The notes beneath the pieces are model-generated. The model made no database searches. It saw only the letters and a program-made list of their open reading frames with translations, and had not been told where the DNA came from. DNA of 64,000 nucleotides. It comes from Moringa oleifera (Eukaryota > Streptophyta > Magnoliopsida > Brassicales > Moringaceae). The stretch spans positions 806,001 through 870,000 of the forward strand of contig JAJFZO010000396.1 of assembly GCA_021397835.1 (NCBI GenBank), read 5' to 3'. Below are positions 14,701 to 24,112 of the stretch, piece by piece. Positions within the stretch are counted from its first letter, which is position 1, and every line of letters starts with the position of its first letter. The translations under genes were made by a program, and so were the position numbers.

Positions 14701-17700
14701 TGCTCCAATAACGAATAAGGAAGATATTAGTAGTTCTTTAGTGGCTTTAAATTTGATAAAAGAAACATGTAGGTAAGCACTTGCAAGGAATGATTAGTAT
14801 TGATGAACAAAATTTCAAAATGGTGGAAGGTGAATGTTTTTGTCACTTTTTGAGTGTAGTACAACCGAAATTTCGAAGGCCTTAACGTTTTACAATTGTA
14901 AGAGATTGTACTAACCTTATATAAATGAGAGAAACTAATTGAAAAATTTCTTGAAAATGATTTCACAAAGTGTTTGTCTTGCAATAGACATAGTGGTTAT
15001 CCATTTAAAATCTTAATTATATGTGTCTCAAAATTCAATTTATTAATGATGATTGAAAATTGCACAAAAATATTTTAAACTTTTGTCCAATTTTTAGTTA
15101 CGAAGGTGATGTATTTAGATAGACTATTGAAAGACGTTTATTTGAATAAGAAATAGAAAGAATTTTTGTAATGACCGTGGATGATGCATTTTCTAATGAT
15201 GTTGGGCTAGTTACTTGAGAAAAAGAATTCATAATTGGAAAAGAAGTGTCTTGAATTGTGAACAACTTCATATGCCTTGTTGTGCACGCATATTGAACCT
15301 TATAATAAGAGATGATCTAAGGATGTTTCATATTCAATCATTTGAATTAGTAATGAAGTGGGACACATGATGTCTCTTTTTCCTATGTTGCAAAATTTTA
15401 AGGCAAGTGTGGAATAAGAAAAACTAGTAAATAGAATCTTGTGTGCCTTGATGTTGATGCTGGGTGGAACTCTACCTATATATTGCTTTAGGTTGTCGTG
15501 GAACTTAATATGAAAATTAAATGGTTAGAAGAACATGACATCCAATTTCTTGTTGAGCTCAGTGAAAGAACTAGTTTTTGAGAAGGATTGGTAGAATGCA
15601 CATATCATGGTTGTATTTTGAAAATCTTGTATGGCACTATTTTATGTGTTTTTAGCTCTTTGTATGGAACAACTAATTTTTATTTTCATGAAATTGATGA
15701 GGTTCAAATAATGTTAAATCAATGGATTGAAAGTAATGATGCTTGCTTGAGTTTTATGACATTAAGAAAAAAAATGAGATTTACTAGAAAAACATTCATA
15801 ACATCAATGCGTTGTATATTGCAGTGATTGTTGATCCTCATTTTAAATTTGACTTGGTAAAGTGGGCCTTACATGACGTTAAATGATGTTGCTAAGATAA
15901 AAAACTTAGCTTCAAGGATGCATGAGACATTGTTGACTTTGTTTGAATATCATGATTCGGTTATCTTCAATTTGAGTGAGCAACCAACTAGAAAAGCTCA
16001 AATGACAAAAGTGATAGAAGCTAATAAACTAATAGAGTGGTTATGATATAAGAGGAAAAGAGTTGTACAAGGGTTTGGAGTATAGATTTGAGTTAGATTG
16101 TTTGCTACATGATATAGTTGAAGATGATAAGGATTCAAACTTTGATATTTCATATAGGTGAAGGCTTAATACTTGCAAATATGTTATTATTTTTGAAATT
16201 AGTGGGATGTGTTGGCTATTTTTATGCTTATAGTTACTTCTGAATTTGCATTCATCACAAGAGATTGCATGGTAGCCTAATTTCTTAGTTCTTTAACATC
16301 AAGAATAGTGCACACACTTATTTGTTTACAAAAGTGGCTTTCAGCTTCCTTATTCCAAGTTGATAGAAATTGGAACAACTTGAAGATTAGTTGTTTTTTC
16401 TTTGGGATGTTTCTTTCTTAGATGTACTGGGATTACATATGGAGTCAAATCTTATTGGTTATTGATCTTTTGACTTCTTCCAAAGTAGAAGGGATGTTCT
16501 ATTTGTTAGTGTTTATTGATCTCTCTTTTAAAGTATAGAAAAGAAAAAGAAAAGAAAATTCATCTCTTTCTTTATTTTTACATTTAAAGATTTGTGAGTA
16601 TAACTTGCTAGTAACTTTTTTCCTCTTTATATTTTAGAATGCCTGCTTCATGGAAATGTAGGATGATCATTTTTAAGATTTGAAATGGTCAACAATTTTT
16701 GTGATTCTGATATCATTGTTTTGAGAAATAAATTTGATTTGAATGCTTTTATGTAATTTAAAGCATATATTGGAATAAAATTTTTAACTTTTCATTTGTT
16801 TTTATTGATTAAAACATAAGATTTATATTTAAGTACTATTATTGTTTCTTTTTGAAAAAGAAAAGAAATTGAACCAAATCAAGTTGAATAAATTTTGGTT
16901 TGATTCGATTTTCCTATTTTGATCGGTTCATTTTGATCCTTTTTTTTTTTTTATAAATAATGATTAAGATCTGTAAACAGGCAGAATTTTAGAGAAGAGA
17001 ATGTTATTCCTTGCACACTTTACAATAGAAATACAATACCTATATATACTAGTAGCAGCTTACTAATCAAGGAGTAAATTACTCCTTGATATATGGTAGC
17101 AGCCAACCAATCAAGGAGTAGATTACTCCTTGATACATGGTACCAGCCTACCAATCAAGGAGTAGATTACTCCTTTCCTATTATAGACAATAATATTACA
17201 GCTAGTATATCTAAAAAATAACCTACTTTAATTTTCAACATAAGATTTTCTAACAAGATCTGTTCGGGCTTGATTTTAGGTTTCAATTCGAATCGAACTG
17301 GATCATGATCACCCTCAATATGGATGTCTATGATAGTATATCTACAGTAACCCTAAGCAATAAACCAACTTGTCTCTCCAATATTCTCGAAATGAAGCAG
17401 GACAAGATATATTCTACTTATATGAAAATCTATAGTAGATGAGCTTAGAATCTATGTTTGATCATTCTATACATAGTTGAATTCTTTTCACACTAATTAT
17501 GTTACAATCTCTTATTGATCTAATGAGTCTTTCTAATGCCCACTCATCAAAACCCAATTGAAGCTTTAGCTTATGGGCCCTTTGCTTGCTTCTCCCCTGA
17601 ACCCAACCAAGGAAAAATAAACAAATTTTGAGAGGTGAAAAAAGCTCCTTGGTATTGGTTAGGTTAGTTGGATATTCTGAAATTCATACCAAACAAATCA

Positions 17701-19116
17701 ACCATATTATTTCCACGCACCCATGAACGCGCAAACACGCACATCAAACATATATTATATCTGTAAATTTTGAACATAAGATTGAACCAGTCCTTTCCTT
17801 TGGGTACTGGCCAGCATCTGTCTCTTTCTACTATGATGATACTGTGTTCAGGTTAAGAATTGCATGGAGCTGGTCACTACAATCCCCTTTCTTGAGAAAA
17901 AGGAAAAGAGAAAGACGGGGGCGGGGGGGGAGGGGGGGGGAGGGGAGAGGGGATCTATTCTTCTGAATTTAGGTCACTATTTGGCCAAGTTCCTTAAAAT
18001 AGTTGATTTGTGCTCCTACCTATTGCCAACCAATCCACCTGTGTCAGTTTTGGATACAGATACCCTGTTTTTAAATGTTGTCAGAACTTCTCTTGGGAGT
18101 ATAACATGAGTTACTCAGAGCGCCACATCTTATGCTCCTTGAACATAAGCTCAGGGAATTTTCTCTACCTCTTCTGAAAAAGCATGGTCACTATGATTGT
18201 TGAGCCAGTTGCCATCTTTCTGCTACAATCCTACTTGCCTAATCTTTTAAACAGGCACAATTAATTTATAAAGTGTATTATCAATTTTTTTGCTAAATGT
18301 ATATTAATTCTTAATTTTCCTATCTCCAATTTGTGTAGTCTTGACAAGACTAGAACTTACTGTTGTCCTAATAATTTTTGTGATGGCTGTACTTAAACAT
18401 TGTTAGTTGTACATACCTAAGTAATACAGGCTCTTTTGCTTCCTCCGCGATTTTTTTTCTCCCCAAAATAGAAGCTTTCTCTTTGTATTTTATATCCTTT
18501 AACTCTACATTGCAAACCAACTTTCTCCTCTCTTTTTATTTACATAGCAATTTTATTTCTAAAGGGATGACTTGTCTGCTTGATGTTTCATAAGCCTGAT
18601 GGAGCATGTCTCGCCAGCAGTGCCCCACATTGCTCAAGTTTTCCTTATCAAGCAATTAACATTTGATTGTTGCAACTTGGGCGATTCATAACATTTGTAC
18701 TGCCTGCTTTAATGTCCTTTCCTGTGATTATTGAGATTTGAGAATTAAATTGGTTCTTCTCCAGCCTTAAATTTTTGTGGTAGTTCTCAAGTTGCTTTTT
18801 CTTTCAGGTTTACCAATACCTTGTTTCTGGCAATTCCATGTCAGAAATGCCCACTGAATGTCTGGAAGAGACTCCAATTCCCTTGTGCAGTGTCTATGCA
18901 TCAACAAGAGGAGAACCTCCATTTACAAATTGCACCCCTGACTTTACAAATACACTTGATTATGTATTCTTCTCTCCATCTGACCGCATAAAACCTGTCA
19001 GTTTCCTTGAACTACCTGAACCAGAATCGTCTGATGTCACCGGTGGACTTCCGAATTTCAACCATCCAAGCGATCATTTACCAATTGGTGCTGAGTTTGA
19101 AATCAACCGGGAATAA
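1063..19116 (+). CDS. CCR4-4: CCR4/nocturnin-type poly(A) exonuclease, Arabidopsis CCR4 homolog 4 orthologue (10 exons)
   Basis: Spliced by eye from GT-AG introns that keep one open frame of 387 aa. Coding exons: 1063-1115, 1581-1666, 2078-2118, 6213-6262, 7631-7700, 7985-8106, 8803-8936, 10766-10916, 11055-11202 and 18808-19116. The product is an endonuclease/exonuclease/phosphatase-fold deadenylase, expected to shorten mRNA poly(A) tails using Mg2+. Visible catalytic motifs: SYNILAQ (N56), CLQEVDEY (E101), NTHIYWDP (H233), GDFNSIPGD (D277, N279), TLDY (D336) and SDHLPIG (D374, H375). It lacks the leucine-rich repeats of yeast Ccr4, as expected for this clade; length and motif order agree with the Arabidopsis protein as I remember it. 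Residues 1-19 are basic and hydrophobic with no acidic residue, so a mitochondrial or plastid presequence is likely (inference). A second Met at residue 20 (1585-1587) starts the conserved region. Exon 9 to exon 10 spans a 7.6-kb transposon-filled intron. UTR ends are not determined. Confidence 0.92.
3191..4266 (-). mobile_element. Internally deleted Gypsy-type LTR retrotransposon in CCR4-4 intron 3
   Basis: Two direct repeats, 3191-3445 and 3966-4266, read on the minus strand as LTRs beginning TGATAGACCTTCAATTCGAT and ending in GTTCA. Immediately inside the upper LTR, 3949-3960 reads TGGTATCAGAGC on the minus strand, the primer-binding site complementary to initiator tRNA-Met. Just before the lower LTR is a purine-rich tract (GGTTTGGAGGGGAAG on minus). 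The internal 520 bp keeps only a degenerate integrase C-terminus on the minus strand (around 3655-3840: YLGIEAITYKP, LPPMAAIHLVFHISQLRQG), typical of Gypsy pol. Gag, protease, RT and RNase H are gone. LTR lengths (255 and 301) differ, so the copy is old. No clear target duplication is visible. Confidence 0.82.
4655..4905. repeat. Two-copy tandem repeat, ~119-bp period, in CCR4-4 intron 3
   Basis: The segment starting GTATCACCT at 4661 recurs at 4780 with small changes. Both copies share, in order, a GGAA.AATT.GGAAG block, TTTTTTC.TAGTGG, AAGGGATAT.CATAGAC and AAGATATTGATTA. No protein similarity was recognised. It may belong to an unrecognised transposon; nothing in it suggests a gene. Confidence 0.75.
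5095..5415. repeat. Long purine-rich (A/G) tract in CCR4-4 intron 3
   Basis: The plus strand is almost entirely A and G for about 300 bases, with runs of GAA and AGG and a GGGGAGGGGGGG block near 5245. At its 3' side a ~65-bp unit is duplicated (GTAGCAACTTATGG at 5323 and 5388). Overlapping minus-strand open frames rich in Phe, Leu and Ser arise only from this composition and are not genes. The tract could form triplex or H-DNA. Confidence 0.75.
8937..10765 (+). other. CCR4-4 intron 7, no recognisable element
   Basis: This 1.8-kb intron lies between the donor after codon 185 and the acceptor before GSSLKNS. It contains a CT-rich stretch near 9122-9146 and only short chance open frames. No transposon, RNA gene or second coding region was recognised. 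Intron 4 (6263-7630) is similarly plain. Confidence 0.6.
12580..14330 (-). pseudogene. hAT transposase relic, left (minus-strand) copy
   Basis: Read on the minus strand this is a decayed hAT-family transposase, homologous to the plus-strand copy at 14760-16360. Its outer end (about 12590-12720) still translates to the C-terminal dimerisation region in pieces (IIASKFAFSIRD, FLSSLTTRI). Around 13020-13070 it retains the segment equivalent to ALYIAVIVDP in the other copy. Frameshifts and stops are frequent and it cannot be functional. It sits antisense to the CCR4-4 transcript in intron 9. Confidence 0.8.
12580..16345. repeat. Large inverted repeat made by two head-to-head hAT copies
   Basis: The left half is a diverged reverse complement of the right half, with a centre near 14548. 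Matching pairs include 14478-14502 with 14595-14619 (TTGAGAGCTAA core), about 14354-14372 with 14705-14725 (CCTTATTCGTTATT), 13460-13480 with 15390-15415 (TTAAGGCA.GTGTGGAATAAG), 13345 with 15550 (TTCTTGTTGAGCT) and 12640 with 16290 (TTAAAGAACTAAGAAAT). Arms are about 1.8 kb with a loop of roughly 90 bases. Both transposase N-termini face the centre. The whole structure lies in intron 9 of CCR4-4, so its transcript could fold back. Confidence 0.85.
14760..16360 (+). pseudogene. hAT transposase relic, right (plus-strand) copy
   Basis: Pieces of a RICESLEEPER-like hAT transposase occur in the correct order on the plus strand. Around 14800-14880: EQNFKMVEGECFCHFLSVVQ. About 14890-15070: a segment like LYLNEREKLKNFLK and the region before the catalytic core. 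About 15160-15210: MTVDDAFSNDVGLV, matching the TVDNASANDV motif. 15588-15870: GTTNFYFHEIDEVQIMLNQW and NALYIAVIVDPHFKFDLVKW. About 16200-16350: the dimerisation region (TSEFAFITRD, FLSSLTSRIVHTLICLQKWL). Several frameshifts and stops show it is dead. Terminal inverted repeats were not identified. Confidence 0.85.
16971..17240 (-). mobile_element. Solo LTR of a small Copia-like retrotransposon
   Basis: The 270-bp block is flanked by the direct repeat TAAGAT (16965-16970 and 17241-17246), a likely target duplication. On the minus strand it begins TGTTGAAAATTAAAGTAGG and ends CTGTTTACAG; a TATATATAG sequence near 17040-17048 would be its promoter TATA box. It interrupts older sequence in CCR4-4 intron 9. 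There is no internal coding region, so it looks like the product of LTR-LTR recombination. Copia elements usually make 5-bp duplications; if so, two bases at one edge remain unexplained. Confidence 0.65.
17064..17188. repeat. Three-copy 44-bp tandem repeat with a palindromic core inside the solo LTR
   Basis: The palindromic core (ATCAAGGAGTA.ATTACTCCTT) starts at 17066, 17110 and 17154, an exact 44-bp period. The first two copies complete the palindrome with GAT; the third diverges after CCTT. The spacing sequence ATGGTA.CAGCC.ACCA is also shared. LTR-internal tandem duplications of this kind often lie in the U3 enhancer. Confidence 0.85.
17917..17952 (+). repeat. Guanine run able to form a G-quadruplex
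   Basis: Thirty-six bases on the sense strand of CCR4-4 intron 9 are nearly all G, in runs of 5, 8, 9, 4 and 4 separated by single C, A or AGA. This easily satisfies the G3+N1-7 quadruplex rule. The preceding bases (17885-17916) are purine-rich. Run lengths of this size are error-prone in sequencing. Confidence 0.85.
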
Positions 19117-20623
19117 TGCCATGACAATCATCTTCTCAAGTTTCGGAAATCAAGGAGGAAAAGAGAAGCAAAGCGTATGGCATTAAAATTTTTTCTTAGG
19201 TAGTTTTCATGCTTGATGAATATTTTATCTCATTCATTGAAAACTTTTTTCTATAACATTAGTGTATTGGCTGTAAAATTTTATTTTAGAACTTTTTAGG
19301 CAGGCGAGATTCTAGTTCGAAATGGAATCTCTATGAAGGAAAGGATTATTTGGTCCACTGAATATTTGTGGTGCATTACAGAGGCAGCTATAAGGACAGA
19401 CTGTGAAAATAGGTAGAAGCAGAAGTTCTGATCATGAGTCTTAGTTACTCAAAAAATGCTGCGGATTCTCTATTCTTGCATTAGTTACTTCTGAATTGCA
19501 AAATTTTGTAAAATTGCCTTGGAACAAAATCAAGGCTTGGTGAAACTTTGATCTTTCTATTCTATCATGTTTCTTCCCCCTCCCGGTCTTATGGTTAAAT
19601 TACCTGCGAGACGTATATCTTGAGTAGGAAGTAAATAGATGTCAATTTTGTGTGGAATGTTAACATTATGATAGAACAATTGAGAATGAAAAGCTCTGGT
19701 AATTTTCATTTTTATTTTAGAAATTAGGGTCCTAAAATTCTATTAAGACTACCCCAGCTGTAATTGAAGTAGAGGCACAAAATGTGAGGGAGCAGAGTAA
19801 ACAGTGCAGTTGGATCTTTATATGGATATAGATTGAGTTTCAGTTTTCAGTTCTGATTCCTGTGTTGGTTGATTAGTTTAACAAGATCTCTGATATTTTC
19901 TGCCAGTGGCTTTCATTCTTGTTCTAGATCTTAGACATAATAAGAAGATGAAATGGTGTGAGTTGAGGTAGTAGGAATGGCAGAATTGGTACCTTTGATT
20001 TGTGGTGCAGTAGTGGTTTGTATTGATACAGTATGAGTGGTGGAGCGTTGTGTCAGTTGGTGGTCTATGAGCTATCACAATTGGCCTAAACAGTGCAGTT
20101 TGACGGACAAATTGTTGCACTTGGAGTGGGCACTGGACCACAGGAAGCAGAAGCTGTGGCAGTCAGAGCACAAGAAAAAGGGCACATTCTTGTGCCATTG
20201 ACTGCTGTATAAAAAATGGTAGCATCCATGAAAAAATTCCCCACATACAGGTGCACCCATGAAGCCTACAAAAATAGCTTAATGAAGACTAGTTTTTTTC
20301 CAATCTGAGAACGGTAGATGGACCTCGTTCTGTGGACCTTTAGATCCAAGTAGGATGAAGCTCCCCTCCCCAGCTAGGTTGAAGCCTTATCGAAGTTGCC
20401 CCCAACTAGCACGAGCTTGGCCTCTCCTTAATGACCTTGGATAACTTAGTGGCCAATGTTCCTGACTATTTTTTTTTTTGTCTTTTTAACATTTACCTTT
20501 GTATCATGTATCAGTTGCATATATATATATATCATATTAAAAACATCATAAATTAACACTATGCAATTTGTTATTGTTTGTTGATTTTTCTTAATTCATT
20601 TATTGATTTTTATGACAAACATG
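19117..20623. other. CCR4-4 3' flank and start of the intergenic space
   Basis: The first few hundred bases probably carry the CCR4-4 3' UTR; plant poly(A) signals are too loose to place the end by eye. The rest contains only short chance open frames and an (AT) run at 20518-20531. Nothing else was recognised. Confidence 0.5.
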
Positions 20624-20933
20624 TAGGGGTGGGCACAATTCGGTTAAAATCGAAAAAATGGATAAACTAAATTGATTTCGGTTAATTTGATTCAATTTTT
20701 GAATTTTTTTAATTTTAAATCAGTTTATAAATCGGTTTTTTTAACCAACAAAACAGATTTTAATTTAATAATTAATTAATTAATAATAATTAATTAATTA
20801 ATAATAATTTATTTTTTAAAAATTGATTATTTTTTTATATTCGGTAGATTTTAGTTTTTTAAAAAAATTTAATTAATTCAGTTTTTAAAATTTTTAAACC
20901 GAATCGACCATACTAATCGAATGCTCACCCTCA
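20624..20933. mobile_element. hAT-type MITE with an 8-bp target-site duplication
   Basis: Its ends are TAGGGGTGGGCA at left and TGCTCACCCTCA at right, imperfect terminal inverted repeats (9 of 12 match). It is flanked on both sides by the exact octamer CAAACATG (20616-20623 and 20934-20941), as hAT transposition produces. Longer inverted similarity (AATTCGGTT near the left, AACCGAATCG near the right) extends inward. The 310-bp, AT-rich interior has no coding capacity. GGGTGGGCA-type ends are common among plant hAT MITEs. Confidence 0.88.
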
Positions 20934-20941
20934 CAAACATG

Positions 20942-23905
20942 CCATCACACTTAAGATAATCTATTCTCAACCTCGTCAAGATCTAAAAAAAATAAAACCT
21001 AAGCTTGTCTTAGTGAAGAGTTTACCAAGCTTTTGAAATTAATGAAAAATATTATTAATCTTATATATATATATATATATGAATGAAATTGAATAAAAAA
21101 ATAACAAAAGTTATCATTTCATCTATATTAAAATCAAAAACTTTGATTATGACAAAGATATAAAAAGATATAATTAAATAAAATATTGGTTGATGTTTTC
21201 TTACATGAACACCTAAAAAATTAATATATGTCTATGTTTGGTTATTTGATCTAATAATATAATAAATTATCTTAGACTCAATTTAATTCTCATTCTTCAG
21301 TTTATTTAAATTTAATAAAAATAAAAGACTGAAAAAATGCAAATAAATCCAATAAATAAACACAAATTTTCTTAATTTCATAAATAAATTCAAAATTTTA
21401 CCTTAATAAAGATTAAAATGATTCTTAAATTTGAATTTTTAACTATTATAATTTAAAATTTCATAATTTAAATATTAAACTTATGACTGAAGTAAAATTC
21501 AAAAATATTTTATAGAGATTATCAAATTTACATAAGTTTAAACTTTAAACTTATAAACTAAATTTAAAATTTTTTACATATAAATATTTTTAAAAACTAA
21601 ATGATTAAAGAATTTTTCAAAAACTTCTTAGATAAAATTGTCTCTAAATTTAAATTTAACGTATGTTGTCTACATATTCAACATTTTTAATTACAAAAAA
21701 TTTAAACATTAGCAATTCAAATTAAATCTTTCTAGATAAATATCACTAATTTTAAAGTATAAACTTACATAGATAAATATAAGAGTAATTTGCAAAATGA
21801 CTTTAATTTCTTTTAACCAAAAAATCAACTTTTACTAACTTATTTATTTTTAAGCTATTTTCTTATGTTGACATGAATGTCTTTGCTATCTAAAAAATCA
21901 TGGAACCCATGTCTCCCTTTTCCAAATATGCATTTTATCACTCTTTGGAGATTGTTTTTCTCTCTCTTCTCTCTTTTTTTTATTGGATCTCTTAATTTTG
22001 AAGAAGTTTTTAATCTTTTTGTTTTTTTTTGCAAGTTCGAGGTACTTATATTTTTCTTCAAGATTTGATTGAGAATTGAATGAATGAAATAATTTATTTG
22101 TTTAATAATGAATGAGTATAAAATTTATGATTTAAATGAAGGAATACAATTTCTATTTGTTTGATATGTTTTTCATATGTTTATTGTTCACTATAGGTTT
22201 TATGATTTGAATATAATTTATATTTGTTTAATATATTGTTTTCACACCTTAATTACCAGTTATGTTGAAGCATATGATCATAATGTCCACACTATGTTAT
22301 CTCAAATTCAAGTAAAAATATAGCCATAAACACGTGTGGCATGCGCCAATGCATATGACTTATAGTGTTAACTCCATGTCAGCTCAAATTCAAGAAAAAA
22401 TATGCCTCTGGTAAAGATTGAAACACTTGTGATACATGTATTAAATTAGGAAGGCGAAAAATCAGGTGTAGATTTTGTGCATGATCCAGATATACTGCAA
22501 ATAATGATGATAATTCAGGTTTATGGGTTGGATTTGTGTCATGTTAACCTGTCATAACAACACGTTTAAACATAACACAAATACTATGCGATTATTAAAT
22601 GAGTAGACGAGCAAACTCAAACATAACATGTTTCTTAAATGGTTGGCATGATACTACATGCTTAACTTGTTTAGTTAATAAGTGATATTTATCCAACATA
22701 TTTAACCTATTTAGTTTGTTTAACTTGTTGAACCCGAGTAACCCGTTAAATAATATAATTAATTTATTTAACTATTTCACTTAATATTAATCCATATCTA
22801 ATTAATATATAAATTAACAAATACTAATTATAGTAACCTAAGTTATGATATCACAAAATAATAAACATTAGGTCCTAACTTCAAAATTATGTAGACAAAG
22901 GATAGGAATATTGAAGTTTTTATTTTTTAAGTTGATAAGAGATTAAATTTAAAAGAAAAATTTCAACGCACTATAACACGCAGTATATAATAAAATTATA
23001 TCATTTTGGTTATTGGGTTAAACAAGTCATAAATAAGTTCAATAAGTCAACCCACAACACAAAAAGTTTTATTATGTTTAAACGGGTGGATCTAATTATG
23101 ACCCAAATGCATTTGTACTAAACTCAAACTCTATTATTTCATGTTGAGTTTGTGTCATGTTGGCTAGTCGAATAAAAAATTATCACTTCTAACTACAATG
23201 TTCACTAAAGGCATACAAGATTACATCGAGCTTACAGTAGTAAGATTACACGAAACTACCATACAAGATTACACGAAGTCATACGATGTGACATGAAACT
23301 TAATAATACAAGGTTACACGAAAGCACACAAGGTTATATGAAGTATGAAGCATTACCTACGTAATACTCATATGTAGAATCTCAACAAGAAAAAACTCAT
23401 TTGCAAAACCTCATGCCCAAATAACGACAAATCAAATAAATATAAAAAATAATATATACATATAGACTTGATCAAAACTAAAAAACAATTTAAAAATATC
23501 ACTTACTAGAAATCTACATCCAGTAAATACAAAATTCACTTTTGCATTTTTCATTCATGCATTAAATAATCAAAAAAATCGATAATTGCATATCTTATCG
23601 AGAGTTATTAGTCAAAAAATAATGAAAATTTCAATGAATTGTGTAGAAATCTTTACTATTTGAACAAGAAGGTGAAAACATTGGGATTGACAAACTTCTT
23701 TGAAAAGTATTAAATAGAAAAATGTATTTAAAAAAAAAGAGATTGAAATTTAGAAGAATGCATTCCATTGTCTTTTAACTAATTTTTAAAAAATAAAAAA
23801 ATTAAAGTTAAATTAATAAAATAAACATTTTTGTAAAGATTCATTTTGCAAAGTAATTTTTTTTGTATATAATTAATATTAATGTACTTTTAAATTTTAG
23901 AATAA
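20942..23905. other. AT-rich intergenic DNA, no gene recognised
   Basis: Composition is strongly AT-rich, with an (AT) run at 21064-21080. Two related stretches (about 22520-22555 and 23140-23170, sharing TTTGTGTCATGTT) flank about 600 bp and may be the ends of an unidentified old repeat. Around 23210-23345 short degenerate units related to ACAAGATTACACGAA recur. Open frames here are short and compositionally biased; none resembles a known protein. Confidence 0.5.
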
Positions 23906-23909
23906 TAAA

Positions 23910-24112
23910 ATAGTATAATAATCTGAAAAAAATTTAATATTCACCTTAAAAATTTACTATATATATATATATTATATTCAGTGGTATAGTAATCTGAAAA
24001 ATATTTAATATTCACCTTAAAAATTTACTATATATATATATATTATATTCAGTGGTATAGTAATCTGAAAAATATTTAATATTCACCTTAAAATTCACTA
24101 TATATCTATTGT
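23910..24112. repeat. 71-bp tandem repeat, three copies
   Basis: The phrase AATCTGAAAAA.ATTTAATATT starts at 23920, 23991 and 24062, giving a 71-bp period. Each unit contains an (AT) run followed by TTCAGTGGTATAGT. The first two units are almost identical, so the duplication is recent relative to surrounding sequence. Confidence 0.88.
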
